A stretch of 59,851 nucleotides of DNA, taken from positions 1 through 59,851 of the forward strand of contig CAZRIT010000007.1 of NCBI GenBank assembly GCA_964600225.1. The letters run 5' to 3'. The notes beneath the pieces were generated by a model. That model had not been told where the DNA came from. It worked only from the letters and a program-made list of their open reading frames with translations, and made no database searches. The translations under genes were made by a program, and so were the position numbers. This document shows positions 6,930 to 13,544 of the stretch, piece by piece. This DNA comes from CAZRIT01 sp964600225. GTDB taxonomy: Bacteria > Bacillota > Clostridia > Christensenellales > CAG-138. Position 1 is the stretch's first letter. Every line of letters starts with the position of its first letter.

Positions 6930-7963
6930 TGGATACCGAAATCAAGCTGACCAAGCTGGCCTCCTGCGCGGGCTGCGGGGCCAAGGTGGGCGCGGGGACG
7001 CTTGCCAAGCTCCTGGGCGACATGCCCATGCATACCGACCCGAACCTGCTGGTGGGGTTCGACCGCTCCGACGACGCTTCGGTCTACAAAATCGATGATC
7101 ATACCGCCATCGTGCAGACGATGGATTTCTTCCCGCCGATTGTGGACGACCCGTTCCTGTTCGGGCAGATTGCCGCGACCAACGCCCTTTCCGATGTGTA
7201 CGCCATGGGCGGCGAGCCCAAGCTTGCCCTCAACATGCTGTGCGTGCCCGAAAGCATGCCCATGGAGGCCGTCCACCGCATTTTGGCGGGCGGTTACGAT
7301 AAGGTGTACGAGGCGGGCGCCATCATTACGGGCGGCCACAGCATATTCGACAAGGAGCCCAAGTACGGCCTGTCGGTGACGGGCTTTGTGCACCCCGACC
7401 GCGTGCTCAAAAACTGCGGCGCAAGGGTGGGCGACGTGCTGCTTTTGACCAAGCCGCTGGGCATCGGCGTGCTGACCACCGCGCACAAGGCGGGGATGCT
7501 CGACGCTGCGGGCGAACGACGGATTTGCACCCTCATGTCCACGCTCAACAAGGCCGCGCGCGATTGCATGGTGCACTACCGCGTGCATGCCTGCACCGAT
7601 GTGACGGGCTTTGGCCTGATGGGGCATTTGAGCGAGATGCTGCTGGGCTCCGATGCGTCGGCCGTGATCGATACGGCGGAAATTGACTTTTTGCCCGATG
7701 CGCTCGAATTTGCACGGCTGGGGCTGCTGCCCGAGGGCATGTACCGCAACCGCACCTTTGCCGAGCCGTACGTCAACGCCGAGCGCGTCAAGCTGGAGAC
7801 GGCCGACCTGCTGTTCGATCCGCAGACGTCGGGCGGCCTGTTGATCGCCGTCGATCCCGACGATGCCGACGAGCTGTACCGAAAGCTGCAAAAAACCGTA
7901 CCGAGCGCGCAGCGCATCGGCACGGTGACGGAACTTGGACAGGATCGTATTACTCTGAAATAG
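6929..7963 (+). CDS. selD: Selenide, water dikinase (selenophosphate synthetase)
   Basis: A 344-residue enzyme that uses ATP to make selenophosphate from selenide. The catalytic pair is visible as Cys16 and Lys19 in ASCAGCGAKVGAG, so this is a cysteine form with no in-frame UGA. Other conserved parts are DDASVYKIDDHTAIVQTMDF, QIAATNALSDVYAMGG, ITGGHSIFDKEPKYGLSVTG, CTDVTGFGLMGHL and the C-terminal DPQTSGGLLIAV. ATG at 6929 is preferred (spacing to GGAGGG); ATG at 6926 would add one Met. With yqeB, yqeC, yedE and yedF nearby and no selA or selB seen, the selenophosphate probably serves a selenium-containing molybdenum cofactor rather than, or as well as, selenocysteine. Confidence 0.97.
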   Translation: MDTEIKLTKLASCAGCGAKVGAGTLAKLLGDMPMHTDPNLLVGFDRSDDASVYKIDDHTAIVQTMDFFPPIVDDPFLFGQIAATNALSDVYAMGGEPKLALNMLCVPESMPMEAVHRILAGGYDKVYEAGAIITGGHSIFDKEPKYGLSVTGFVHPDRVLKNCGARVGDVLLLTKPLGIGVLTTAHKAGMLDAAGERRICTLMSTLNKAARDCMVHYRVHACTDVTGFGLMGHLSEMLLGSDASAVIDTAEIDFLPDALEFARLGLLPEGMYRNRTFAEPYVNAERVKLETADLLFDPQTSGGLLIAVDPDDADELYRKLQKTVPSAQRIGTVTELGQDRITLK

Positions 7964-7970
7964 CGGCGGG

Positions 7971-9137
7971 CTATTCGGCCCCGCGGCTGATGGCCGCCAC
8001 CGCAGCAAGCGCCGCGTCGATATCCGACGCGGTGTTTTTGTATCCAATGGAAAAGCGCACCGTGCCCTGCGGGAAGGTGCCCATCACGCGGTGGGCATTG
8101 GGCGCGCAGTGCAGCCCGCAGCGGGTGAGGATGCCGAACTCGTTTTCCAGCCGATACGCGGCCTCGGCGTTGTCGATGCTGCAAAAATCCACCGAGACCA
8201 CGCCGACGCGCTGCGCAAGCGCCGTCGGCCCGACGATGCGGATGCCGTCCAGACCGGATAACCCTTCGATCAGCCGCGCGGTCAGCGCGCGTTCCTCCCG
8301 CCCGAACGTCTCCACGCCGACGGACAGCACATATTGAAGCGCCGCGTGCATGCCGTAGATGCCGGGCAGGTTCAGCGTGCCCGATTCAAACCGATCGGGC
8401 ATGTACATCGGCTGCAATTCACTGTCGGATGCGCTGCCCGTGCCGCCCGTGACGAGCGGGGAAAGCGTTTTGGCAAAATCCGCATCCAGCAGCAGCGCGC
8501 CGACGCCGCTTGGCCCCAACAGACCTTTGTGCGCGGGCACGGACAGGGCGCTGGCATGGCATGCGCCAAAGGACAGCGGCACATGGCCCGCCGTCTGCGC
8601 CGCGTCGATCAGCAGCGGCACGCCGTGGTCATGGCATTGTCGGCCGATGCGTTCCATCGGCAGCAGCGCGCCCGTGACATTGGATGCGTGCGTCATGATG
8701 CACAGCGCGGGCTTTTTATTGAGCAAATCGGTAAAAGCTTCCATATCAAACGCACCGTCCGCGCAGCAAGGCACGCGCTCGAAGGTGACGCCAAAATCCT
8801 GTAGCTGCGTCAAGGGCCGCATGACGGCGTTGTGCTCAAGGGAACTGACCAGCACATGCCCGCCGCGCGGCAGCAGATACCCCTTGATGACGGTATTGAG
8901 CCCGTAGGTCTGCCCGGGCGTGAACACAACGTGCGTGGGATCGGCAAAGTCAAACAGCTTGCAAAGCATCTCGCGCGTCTCCAGCGCCACATAGCTTGCC
9001 TCGGTGGCGGCGGCATAGGTGGAGCGGTTGATGTTGACGCCCACGGATTCGATATAGTCCCGCATGGCTTCGCCCGTTTTGGGCGCTTTGGGGAACGATG
9101 TGGCAGCGTGATCGAGATAAATCGTTTGTTTCGACAA
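7971..9137 (-). CDS. NifS/SufS-like aminotransferase class V (probable cysteine desulfurase or selenocysteine lyase)
   Basis: About 388 residues of a PLP-dependent fold type I enzyme. The N-terminus reads IYLDHAATSFPKAP; the middle has SLEHNAVMRPL, LIDAAQTAGHVP (PLP-contacting Asp) and SVPAHKGLLGPSGVGAL (Schiff-base Lys). Near the C-terminus GILTRCGLHCAPNAHRVMGT holds the Cys expected of desulfurases, and FSIGYKNT follows. I chose a TTG start at 9137 because the family domain begins six residues later and GAGG lies upstream; the frame continues to 9191. It is convergent with selD and divergent from yedE. This gene type is common in selenium cofactor clusters, where it may deliver selenium or sulfur. 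Confidence 0.85.
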   Translation of the reverse strand: MSKQTIYLDHAATSFPKAPKTGEAMRDYIESVGVNINRSTYAAATEASYVALETREMLCKLFDFADPTHVVFTPGQTYGLNTVIKGYLLPRGGHVLVSSLEHNAVMRPLTQLQDFGVTFERVPCCADGAFDMEAFTDLLNKKPALCIMTHASNVTGALLPMERIGRQCHDHGVPLLIDAAQTAGHVPLSFGACHASALSVPAHKGLLGPSGVGALLLDADFAKTLSPLVTGGTGSASDSELQPMYMPDRFESGTLNLPGIYGMHAALQYVLSVGVETFGREERALTARLIEGLSGLDGIRIVGPTALAQRVGVVSVDFCSIDNAEAAYRLENEFGILTRCGLHCAPNAHRVMGTFPQGTVRFSIGYKNTASDIDAALAAVAAISRGAE

Positions 9138-9152
9138 TTTCGTTATCCTCAC

Positions 9153-9181
9153 TTGCGCATAACGCTTTCCTGTGTTATAGT
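9153..9181 (+). promoter_or_regulatory. Promoter of yedE-yedF-DUF3343
   Basis: TTGCGC at 9153-9158 and TATAGT at 9176-9181 are separated by 17 bases, in the gap between the divergent aminotransferase gene and yedE. Confidence 0.55.
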
Positions 9182-9232
9182 ATAGACGCATTCCGGCCGG
9201 AACGCAATCTTATTTTATACGGAGAATGGGAT

Positions 9233-10288
9233 ATGAAAAAGAGGAATCTGTTGATCATACTCGTGGGCGTGCTCATCGGCGCGGCGGCCGTGGCGCTTTC
9301 CGCGCTTGGCAACCCCGGCAACATGGGCTTTTGCATCGCGTGCTTTTTGAGGGATATCGCGGGCGCGACCAAGCTCCATACGGCGGGCGCCGTGCAGTAT
9401 GCGCGGCCCGAAATTGCGGGGCTGGTGCTGGGCGCGTGCATTGCGGCCATTGCGTTTAAGGAATGGAAGCCGCGCGGCGGCTCGTCCCCGATGACGCGGT
9501 TTTTGATTGCGATATTCGTTACGATCGGCGCGCTGATGTTCCTCGGCTGCCCGCTGAGGATGATGATTCGCATCGGCGGCGGCGATCTCAACGCCATCGT
9601 GGGCCTGGTCGGCTTTGGCGCGGGCATCCTTGTGGGCGTGCTGTGGCTTAACAACGGCTTTTCGCTGCGCCGCGCCTATACGCAGTCTGCCGCAGAGGGC
9701 GCGGTGTTTCCTGCAATGATGGCGGCGCTGACGGTGCTGACGCTCATGGCGCCGTCGCTGTTTGCCGCATCGGAAGCGGGCGCGGGCCCGGGCGCGCTGC
9801 ATGCGCCGCTATTCGTATCGCTCATCGTCGGCCTGGTCGTGGGCGCCATCTGCCAGCGCACACGGTTTTGCACCGTGGCGGCGGGGCGCGATGCGATGCT
9901 GTTCAAAGATTTTTCGATGCTGTGGGGCTTTGTTGCGGTGATTGCAACGTGCATCGTCGGCAACCTCATTCTGGGCAAATTCAACCTGTCGTTTGCGGGG
10001 CAACCCGTGGCGCATACCGACGGGCTGTGGAACTTCCTTGGCATGGCGCTGGTCGGCTGGGGCAGCGTGTTCCTGGGCGGCTGCCCGCTCAGGCAATTGA
10101 TCTTGGCGGGCGAGGGCAACAGCGACTCCGCCGTGACGGTTACGGGCTTTATCGTGGGTGCGGCCTGCTGCCACAACTTCGGCCTGGCTTCGTCGGCAAA
10201 GGGCCCGACGGCAAACGGCATGATCGCCGTGATCCTCGGCTTTGTCGTGCTGCTGGTGATCGGACTGATGAATCGCGAAAGGGCGTGA
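9233..10288 (+). CDS. yedE: Selenium metabolism membrane protein YedE (YeeE/YedE transporter family)
   Basis: A 351-residue polytopic membrane protein of the sulphur-transport (YeeE/YedE) family, specifically the selenium-associated YedE/FdhT branch. It has two related halves, each with a conserved short Cys motif: FLGCPLRMMIRI around residue 105 and FLGGCPLRQLILAGEGN around residue 280, plus GFCIACFLRDIAG near residue 30 and CQRTRFCTVAAGRDA near residue 210. About nine to ten hydrophobic helices are visible. It is probably a transporter for a selenium or sulfur species. GGAGAATGGG precedes the ATG. It heads an operon with yedF and a DUF3343 gene. Confidence 0.92.
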   Translation: MKKRNLLIILVGVLIGAAAVALSALGNPGNMGFCIACFLRDIAGATKLHTAGAVQYARPEIAGLVLGACIAAIAFKEWKPRGGSSPMTRFLIAIFVTIGALMFLGCPLRMMIRIGGGDLNAIVGLVGFGAGILVGVLWLNNGFSLRRAYTQSAAEGAVFPAMMAALTVLTLMAPSLFAASEAGAGPGALHAPLFVSLIVGLVVGAICQRTRFCTVAAGRDAMLFKDFSMLWGFVAVIATCIVGNLILGKFNLSFAGQPVAHTDGLWNFLGMALVGWGSVFLGGCPLRQLILAGEGNSDSAVTVTGFIVGAACCHNFGLASSAKGPTANGMIAVILGFVVLLVIGLMNRERA

Positions 10289-10293
10289 AGAAT

Positions 10294-10500
10294 ATGATGA
10301 CAATCGATGCAAGAGGGCTTGCGTGCCCCGAACCCGTGGTGCGCGTGCAAAAGGGCGTGAAGGAAAGCCCGTCGGGCGTGACGGTGCTGGTGGACGCGAT
10401 GGTATGCGTAGAGAACATCAAGCGCTTTGCCGCGGCGCGCGGCTACGCCGTTTCGATCGAGCAAAACGGCGGCGAATACACGCTGACGCTCAGCAAATGA
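10294..10500 (+). CDS. yedF: TusA-like selenium metabolism protein YedF
   Basis: A 68-residue protein of the TusA/SirA fold. The motif DARGLACPEPVVRVQKGV holds the single conserved Cys (residue 11) that in TusA carries persulfide sulfur. Selenium-associated YedF proteins are often longer; this one contains only the TusA-like domain, and the companion DUF3343 domain is encoded separately just downstream. It begins five bases after yedE stops and overlaps the next gene by four bases (ATGA). The likely role is relaying selenium or sulfur between the NifS-like enzyme and SelD, inferred from TusA chemistry and context. Confidence 0.85.
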   Translation: MMTIDARGLACPEPVVRVQKGVKESPSGVTVLVDAMVCVENIKRFAAARGYAVSIEQNGGEYTLTLSK

Positions 10501-10739
10501 ACGCGTACATCGCAACGTTTCATACGCATTTGTCGGCTGTGCGGACGCACCGCGCATTGACGCAGCGCGGCGTCACGGCGGCGCTTGCGCCCGTGCCGCG
10601 CAAGCTCAGCGCAAGCTGCGGCACCTGCGTGCGCTTCCAAGCCGAAGGGCCGCAGCCAAGCTGCCTGGACGCCGATTTTGAAAAAGTGGTGCTGGAACGA
10701 TCGGACGGCGTATACGAAACGCTGCTGGAAAACGAATAG
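10497..10739 (+). CDS. DUF3343 domain protein of the selenium cluster
   Basis: An 80-residue protein beginning MNAYIATFHTHLSAVRTHRA, with the Pro-rich stretch VPRKLSASCGTCVRF typical of DUF3343, a small domain found beside or fused to YedF. Two Cys (SCGTC) in this stretch are conserved among relatives and could bind selenium or a metal; the function is not known. It is coupled to yedF by an ATGA overlap and closes the operon, followed by a terminator at 10758-10782. Confidence 0.82.
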   Translation: MNAYIATFHTHLSAVRTHRALTQRGVTAALAPVPRKLSASCGTCVRFQAEGPQPSCLDADFEKVVLERSDGVYETLLENE

Positions 10740-10757
10740 GCTGGTTTTCGCTATGAC

Positions 10758-10782
10758 AAAGCGCCGCTTGTGCGGCGCTTTT
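10758..10782 (+). terminator. Terminator of the yedE operon
   Basis: GCGCCGC and GCGGCGC arms (10761-10778) with a four-base loop, followed by a T-rich run. Confidence 0.85.
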
Positions 10783-10784
10783 GC

Positions 10785-10813
10785 TTTACGCGGAGAAAAA
10801 AACGATGTACAAT
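10785..10813 (+). promoter_or_regulatory. Promoter of the Tim44-like gene
   Basis: TTTACG at 10785-10790 and TACAAT at 10808-10813 with a 17-base spacer, starting right after the preceding terminator. Confidence 0.5.
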
Positions 10814-10843
10814 ACAAATAAGTATTCACTTTGGAGGACGGAC

Positions 10844-11857
10844 ATGAAACAACGCGGCAAACGGTGGCTGATCGTGGCGCTGATACTGTGCCTGACGATC
10901 GCGCTTTCCGCAGCCTCGCTTGCCGATGCGGGCGGGTTTTCGGGCGATACCGATTGGGGCGGCGGCTCGGACTGGGGCGGCGGTTCCTCCTGGGATACCG
11001 ACTCCGATTGGGGCAGCTCCGACTGGGGCAGCTCCGATTCCGATTGGGACAGCGGTTCCTCCTGGGGCGGCGGCTCCTTCTTTGGCGGCGGCGGGTATGG
11101 CACGGGCTACGGAAACGATCTGCCGCTGATATCGGATGATGACGACAAGGTGGACGGCGGGGGTTCGTCGCTGCTGAGCCTGATTGTCATCGTTATCATC
11201 GTCATCGTCGTTGTGCGCTACATGCGCTCCAAAAAACAGGGCAGCGGCGCGCAGGTATATCAGGCTGCGCCCGAGGAACCCGGCCTGCCCATCAGCGTAT
11301 TGAAGGAGAAGGACCCCGCGTTCAACGAGCAGGCGCTGCTGGAGCGCATTGGCAACCAGTATGTGCTCATGCAGCAGGCGTGGCAGAACAAGCAGTGGGC
11401 GCCCATGCGCGCGGTGATGACCGATGCGCTGTACAACCAGATGGCAAGGCAGTTGGACGCGCTGATTCAAAACAAGCAGACCAACTATGTCGAGCGCATT
11501 GCCGTGCTCAACAGCCGCATCGTGCGCTATGCAGTCGAGGGCGACAACGACGTGCTGGTGGTACGCCTGCAAACGCGCATCTGCGACTATACGCTCAGCG
11601 ACGTCACGGGCCAGCTCATCAGCGGCAGCAAAACGCGCGAGCTGTTCATGACCTACGATTGGAAGCTGATCCGCCAGAAGGACCAAAAGACGCAGCAGAC
11701 GGCCACCATGACCGCTGTGAGCTGCCCCAACTGCGGCGCGCCGCTTTCGGTCAACCAGAGCGGGCAGTGCGAATACTGCGGTTCGGTCATTACGCTGAAC
11801 GATCACGACTGGGCGCTGTCGCAGATCAAGGGCATCTCGCAGCGAAGTGCCAACTGA
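10844..11857 (+). CDS. Tim44-like domain membrane protein with Asp/Trp/Gly/Ser-rich segment and C-terminal zinc ribbon
   Basis: A 337-residue protein in four parts. Residues 1-27 are a signal or anchor helix. Residues about 30-90 are a low-complexity stretch of repeated units such as DWGGGSDWGGGSSWD, GSSDWGSS and SSWGGGSFFGGGG. A strong membrane helix follows (LLSLIVIVIIVIVVVRYM, about residues 108-125). Residues about 145-290 resemble the Tim44/MRPL45-type domain (FNEQALLERIGNQYVLMQQA, then MTDALYNQM). The C-terminus has a zinc ribbon (CPNCGAPLSV and CEYCGSVI). Related proteins are common in Clostridia but have no settled function. If residues 30-90 face outward, the Tim44-like and ribbon parts are cytoplasmic. 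Start chosen for TTGGAGGACGG upstream. Confidence 0.75.
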   Translation: MKQRGKRWLIVALILCLTIALSAASLADAGGFSGDTDWGGGSDWGGGSSWDTDSDWGSSDWGSSDSDWDSGSSWGGGSFFGGGGYGTGYGNDLPLISDDDDKVDGGGSSLLSLIVIVIIVIVVVRYMRSKKQGSGAQVYQAAPEEPGLPISVLKEKDPAFNEQALLERIGNQYVLMQQAWQNKQWAPMRAVMTDALYNQMARQLDALIQNKQTNYVERIAVLNSRIVRYAVEGDNDVLVVRLQTRICDYTLSDVTGQLISGSKTRELFMTYDWKLIRQKDQKTQQTATMTAVSCPNCGAPLSVNQSGQCEYCGSVITLNDHDWALSQIKGISQRSAN

Positions 11858-11874
11858 CCCTTATAACAGGCAGC

Positions 11875-11908
11875 AAACGGGCTGCGCCATCTGGCGCAGC
11901 CCGTTTTT
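11875..11908 (+). terminator. Terminator after the Tim44-like gene
   Basis: A perfect inverted repeat AAACGGGCTGCGCCA / TGGCGCAGCCCGTTT with a two-base loop, followed by TT; 18 bases after the stop codon. Confidence 0.9.
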
Positions 11909-11941
11909 GCGCACGCTGCGGCAGGCATGGGAAAATAGCGA

Positions 11942-11970
11942 TTGCAAACGGGGCGCAAAGAAAATATAAT
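11942..11970 (+). promoter_or_regulatory. Promoter of the metF-metH operon
   Basis: TTGCAA at 11942-11947 and a perfect TATAAT at 11965-11970 with a 17-base spacer. I saw no SAM or cobalamin riboswitch in the short leader. Confidence 0.7.
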
Positions 11971-12038
11971 ATAGAATTAGTATGATATCCCGCAGCGTCG
12001 GTTTTGCGGGCATATCGCAATGCGGGATGGTGAAACAA

Positions 12039-12905
12039 ATGTATATCAGCGACATGTTGAAGGATGGCAGGCCGAACGTCAGCTTTGAGCTGTTTCCGCC
12101 CAAGCAGATGGAAAATATGGAAAAGACCCGCAGCGTGGTTAAGGAGATGTCCACGCTGTCGCCGTCGTTTATGAGCATTACCTACGGCGCGCTGGGCACC
12201 ACTGCCCTGTACACCGCGGAGCTTTCGGAGGAGGTGCAAGCCTGCGGCGTGGAAGCGCTGGCGCATCTAACCTGCGTGGCCGCCACCAAGGAAAGCGTGG
12301 CCAAGGGGCTGGCGCGGCTCAAGGCTGCGGGGATACGCAATATCCTTGCCCTGCGCGGCGATTTTCCGCCGGATTATGTGGCGCCCGCGTACAGGGACTA
12401 TGTCTACGCCAGCGATCTGGTGGCCGAAATCAAGCGCGCGGGCGGCTTTTGCGTGGGCGGCGCGTGCTATCCCGAGGGTCATGTGGAATCGGCCAATCGG
12501 GAGCAGGATATCGACAATCTGCGCTACAAGATCGACGCGGGCTGCGAATACCTGATTACGCAGATGTTTTTTGATAACAACGCCCTGTACCGTTTTTTGT
12601 ACCGCATGCTTGCCAAGAACATCCGCGTGCCCGTGATTGCGGGCATCATGCCCATTACCAACCGGGCGCAGATTGAGCGCACCATCAAGCTCAGCGGCAC
12701 GGTGCTGCCGCCGCGCTTTTTGGCCATGCTTGACCGCTTCGGCGACGATCCCGCGGCCATGCGCCAGGCGGGCATTGCGTATGCAACGGATCAGATCATC
12801 GATTTGATCGCCAACGGCGTCAACGACATCCACCTGTACACCATGAACCGTCCCGACGTCACCCGCGCCATCATGCACAACCTGTCCGATATCATCGGGG
12901 CCTGA
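12039..12905 (+). CDS. metF: Methylenetetrahydrofolate reductase
   Basis: About 288 residues of a flavin-dependent TIM-barrel enzyme that reduces 5,10-methylene-THF to 5-methyl-THF, the methyl donor for MetH. Visible features: PNVSFELFPPKQMENMEKT near the N-terminus, SITYGALGTT, THLTC-like AHLTCVAATK, ILALRGDFP, SANREQDIDNLRYKIDAG, ITQMFFDN and VIAGIMPITN. The start at 12039 places the conserved N-terminus as in relatives; an ATG at 12027 and a longer frame to 11982 are possible. It is the first gene of a three-gene methionine operon. Confidence 0.93.
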   Translation: MYISDMLKDGRPNVSFELFPPKQMENMEKTRSVVKEMSTLSPSFMSITYGALGTTALYTAELSEEVQACGVEALAHLTCVAATKESVAKGLARLKAAGIRNILALRGDFPPDYVAPAYRDYVYASDLVAEIKRAGGFCVGGACYPEGHVESANREQDIDNLRYKIDAGCEYLITQMFFDNNALYRFLYRMLAKNIRVPVIAGIMPITNRAQIERTIKLSGTVLPPRFLAMLDRFGDDPAAMRQAGIAYATDQIIDLIANGVNDIHLYTMNRPDVTRAIMHNLSDIIGA

Positions 12906-12907
12906 CC

Positions 12908-13540
12908 GTGCGGCTCAATGTGCAGGAAACCCTCCGATATCTTGGCGTGCGGGAGGCGGACGAGGCCACGCTTGGATTGATCGATGCGTGCGGCCAAACG
13001 CTGCTTTCCGCGGCGGAGCCTACCTATACGGGTAGGCTTTATTGCATCGGGCGGGAGGCGGGCGAGGTGCGCATCGGCGGCGTCAAGCTGATGAGCAAGG
13101 AGCTATACCGCCATTTGGATGGCTGTACCGAGGCGGCCGTGTTTACGGCTACGCTGGGCGCGGGCGTGGATGCTTTGATGCGGCGCTGCAGCGTGGAGCA
13201 GGTGAGCCAAGCGGCGGTGGTTTCCGCCGCGGCGTCGGCGCTGCTGGAGGATTGGTGCGACGAGGCGACCGCGCCCGTTATCGGTGAGCAGCGGGCGAAG
13301 GGACTCGCCGCGCGGCCGCGGTTTTCGGCGGGATACGGGGATTTTCCGCTCCGCTATCAGGGCGATATGCTGGCGCTTTCGGATGCGCGGCGCATTGGCG
13401 TGGCGATGACCGAAAGCAATATGCTCATCCCCATCAAGACCGTAACGGCCATCATCGGCTTTGGGGCAATCGAGGGCAGTTGCGCGGGAAACCGCTGCCA
13501 AACCTGCCATAAAACAGATTGCCCGTACAGAAAGGACTGA
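12908..13540 (+). CDS. Stand-alone methionine synthase activation (reactivation) domain protein
   Basis: A 210-residue protein corresponding to the C-terminal activation domain of MetH, which binds S-adenosylmethionine and reductively remethylates inactive cob(II)alamin. Visible family traits: the N-terminal LRYLGVREADEATL, GVKLMSKELYRHLDGCTEAA, then RFSAGYGDFPLRYQGDML with the conserved GYGDFPL motif, and MLIPIKTVTAIIGFG. The C-terminus carries CAGNRCQTCHKTDCPYR, a Cys-rich tail common in these detached versions. The start is GTG at 12908, two bases after metF. Since the downstream metH lacks this domain, the two proteins should act together. Confidence 0.88.
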   Translation: MRLNVQETLRYLGVREADEATLGLIDACGQTLLSAAEPTYTGRLYCIGREAGEVRIGGVKLMSKELYRHLDGCTEAAVFTATLGAGVDALMRRCSVEQVSQAAVVSAAASALLEDWCDEATAPVIGEQRAKGLAARPRFSAGYGDFPLRYQGDMLALSDARRIGVAMTESNMLIPIKTVTAIIGFGAIEGSCAGNRCQTCHKTDCPYRKD

Positions 13541-13544
13541 CTGA

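Noticed and set aside
6929..7963. Selenocysteine codon in selD
   Set aside because: The catalytic position is a Cys codon (Cys16) and no in-frame TGA occurs before the natural stop.
6848..8047. Long minus-strand frame opposite selD
   Set aside because: Antisense shadow of selD with no recognisable motif.
11909..12038. SAM or cobalamin riboswitch before metF
   Set aside because: The leader after the promoter is only about 60 bases and shows none of the conserved cores of these riboswitches.
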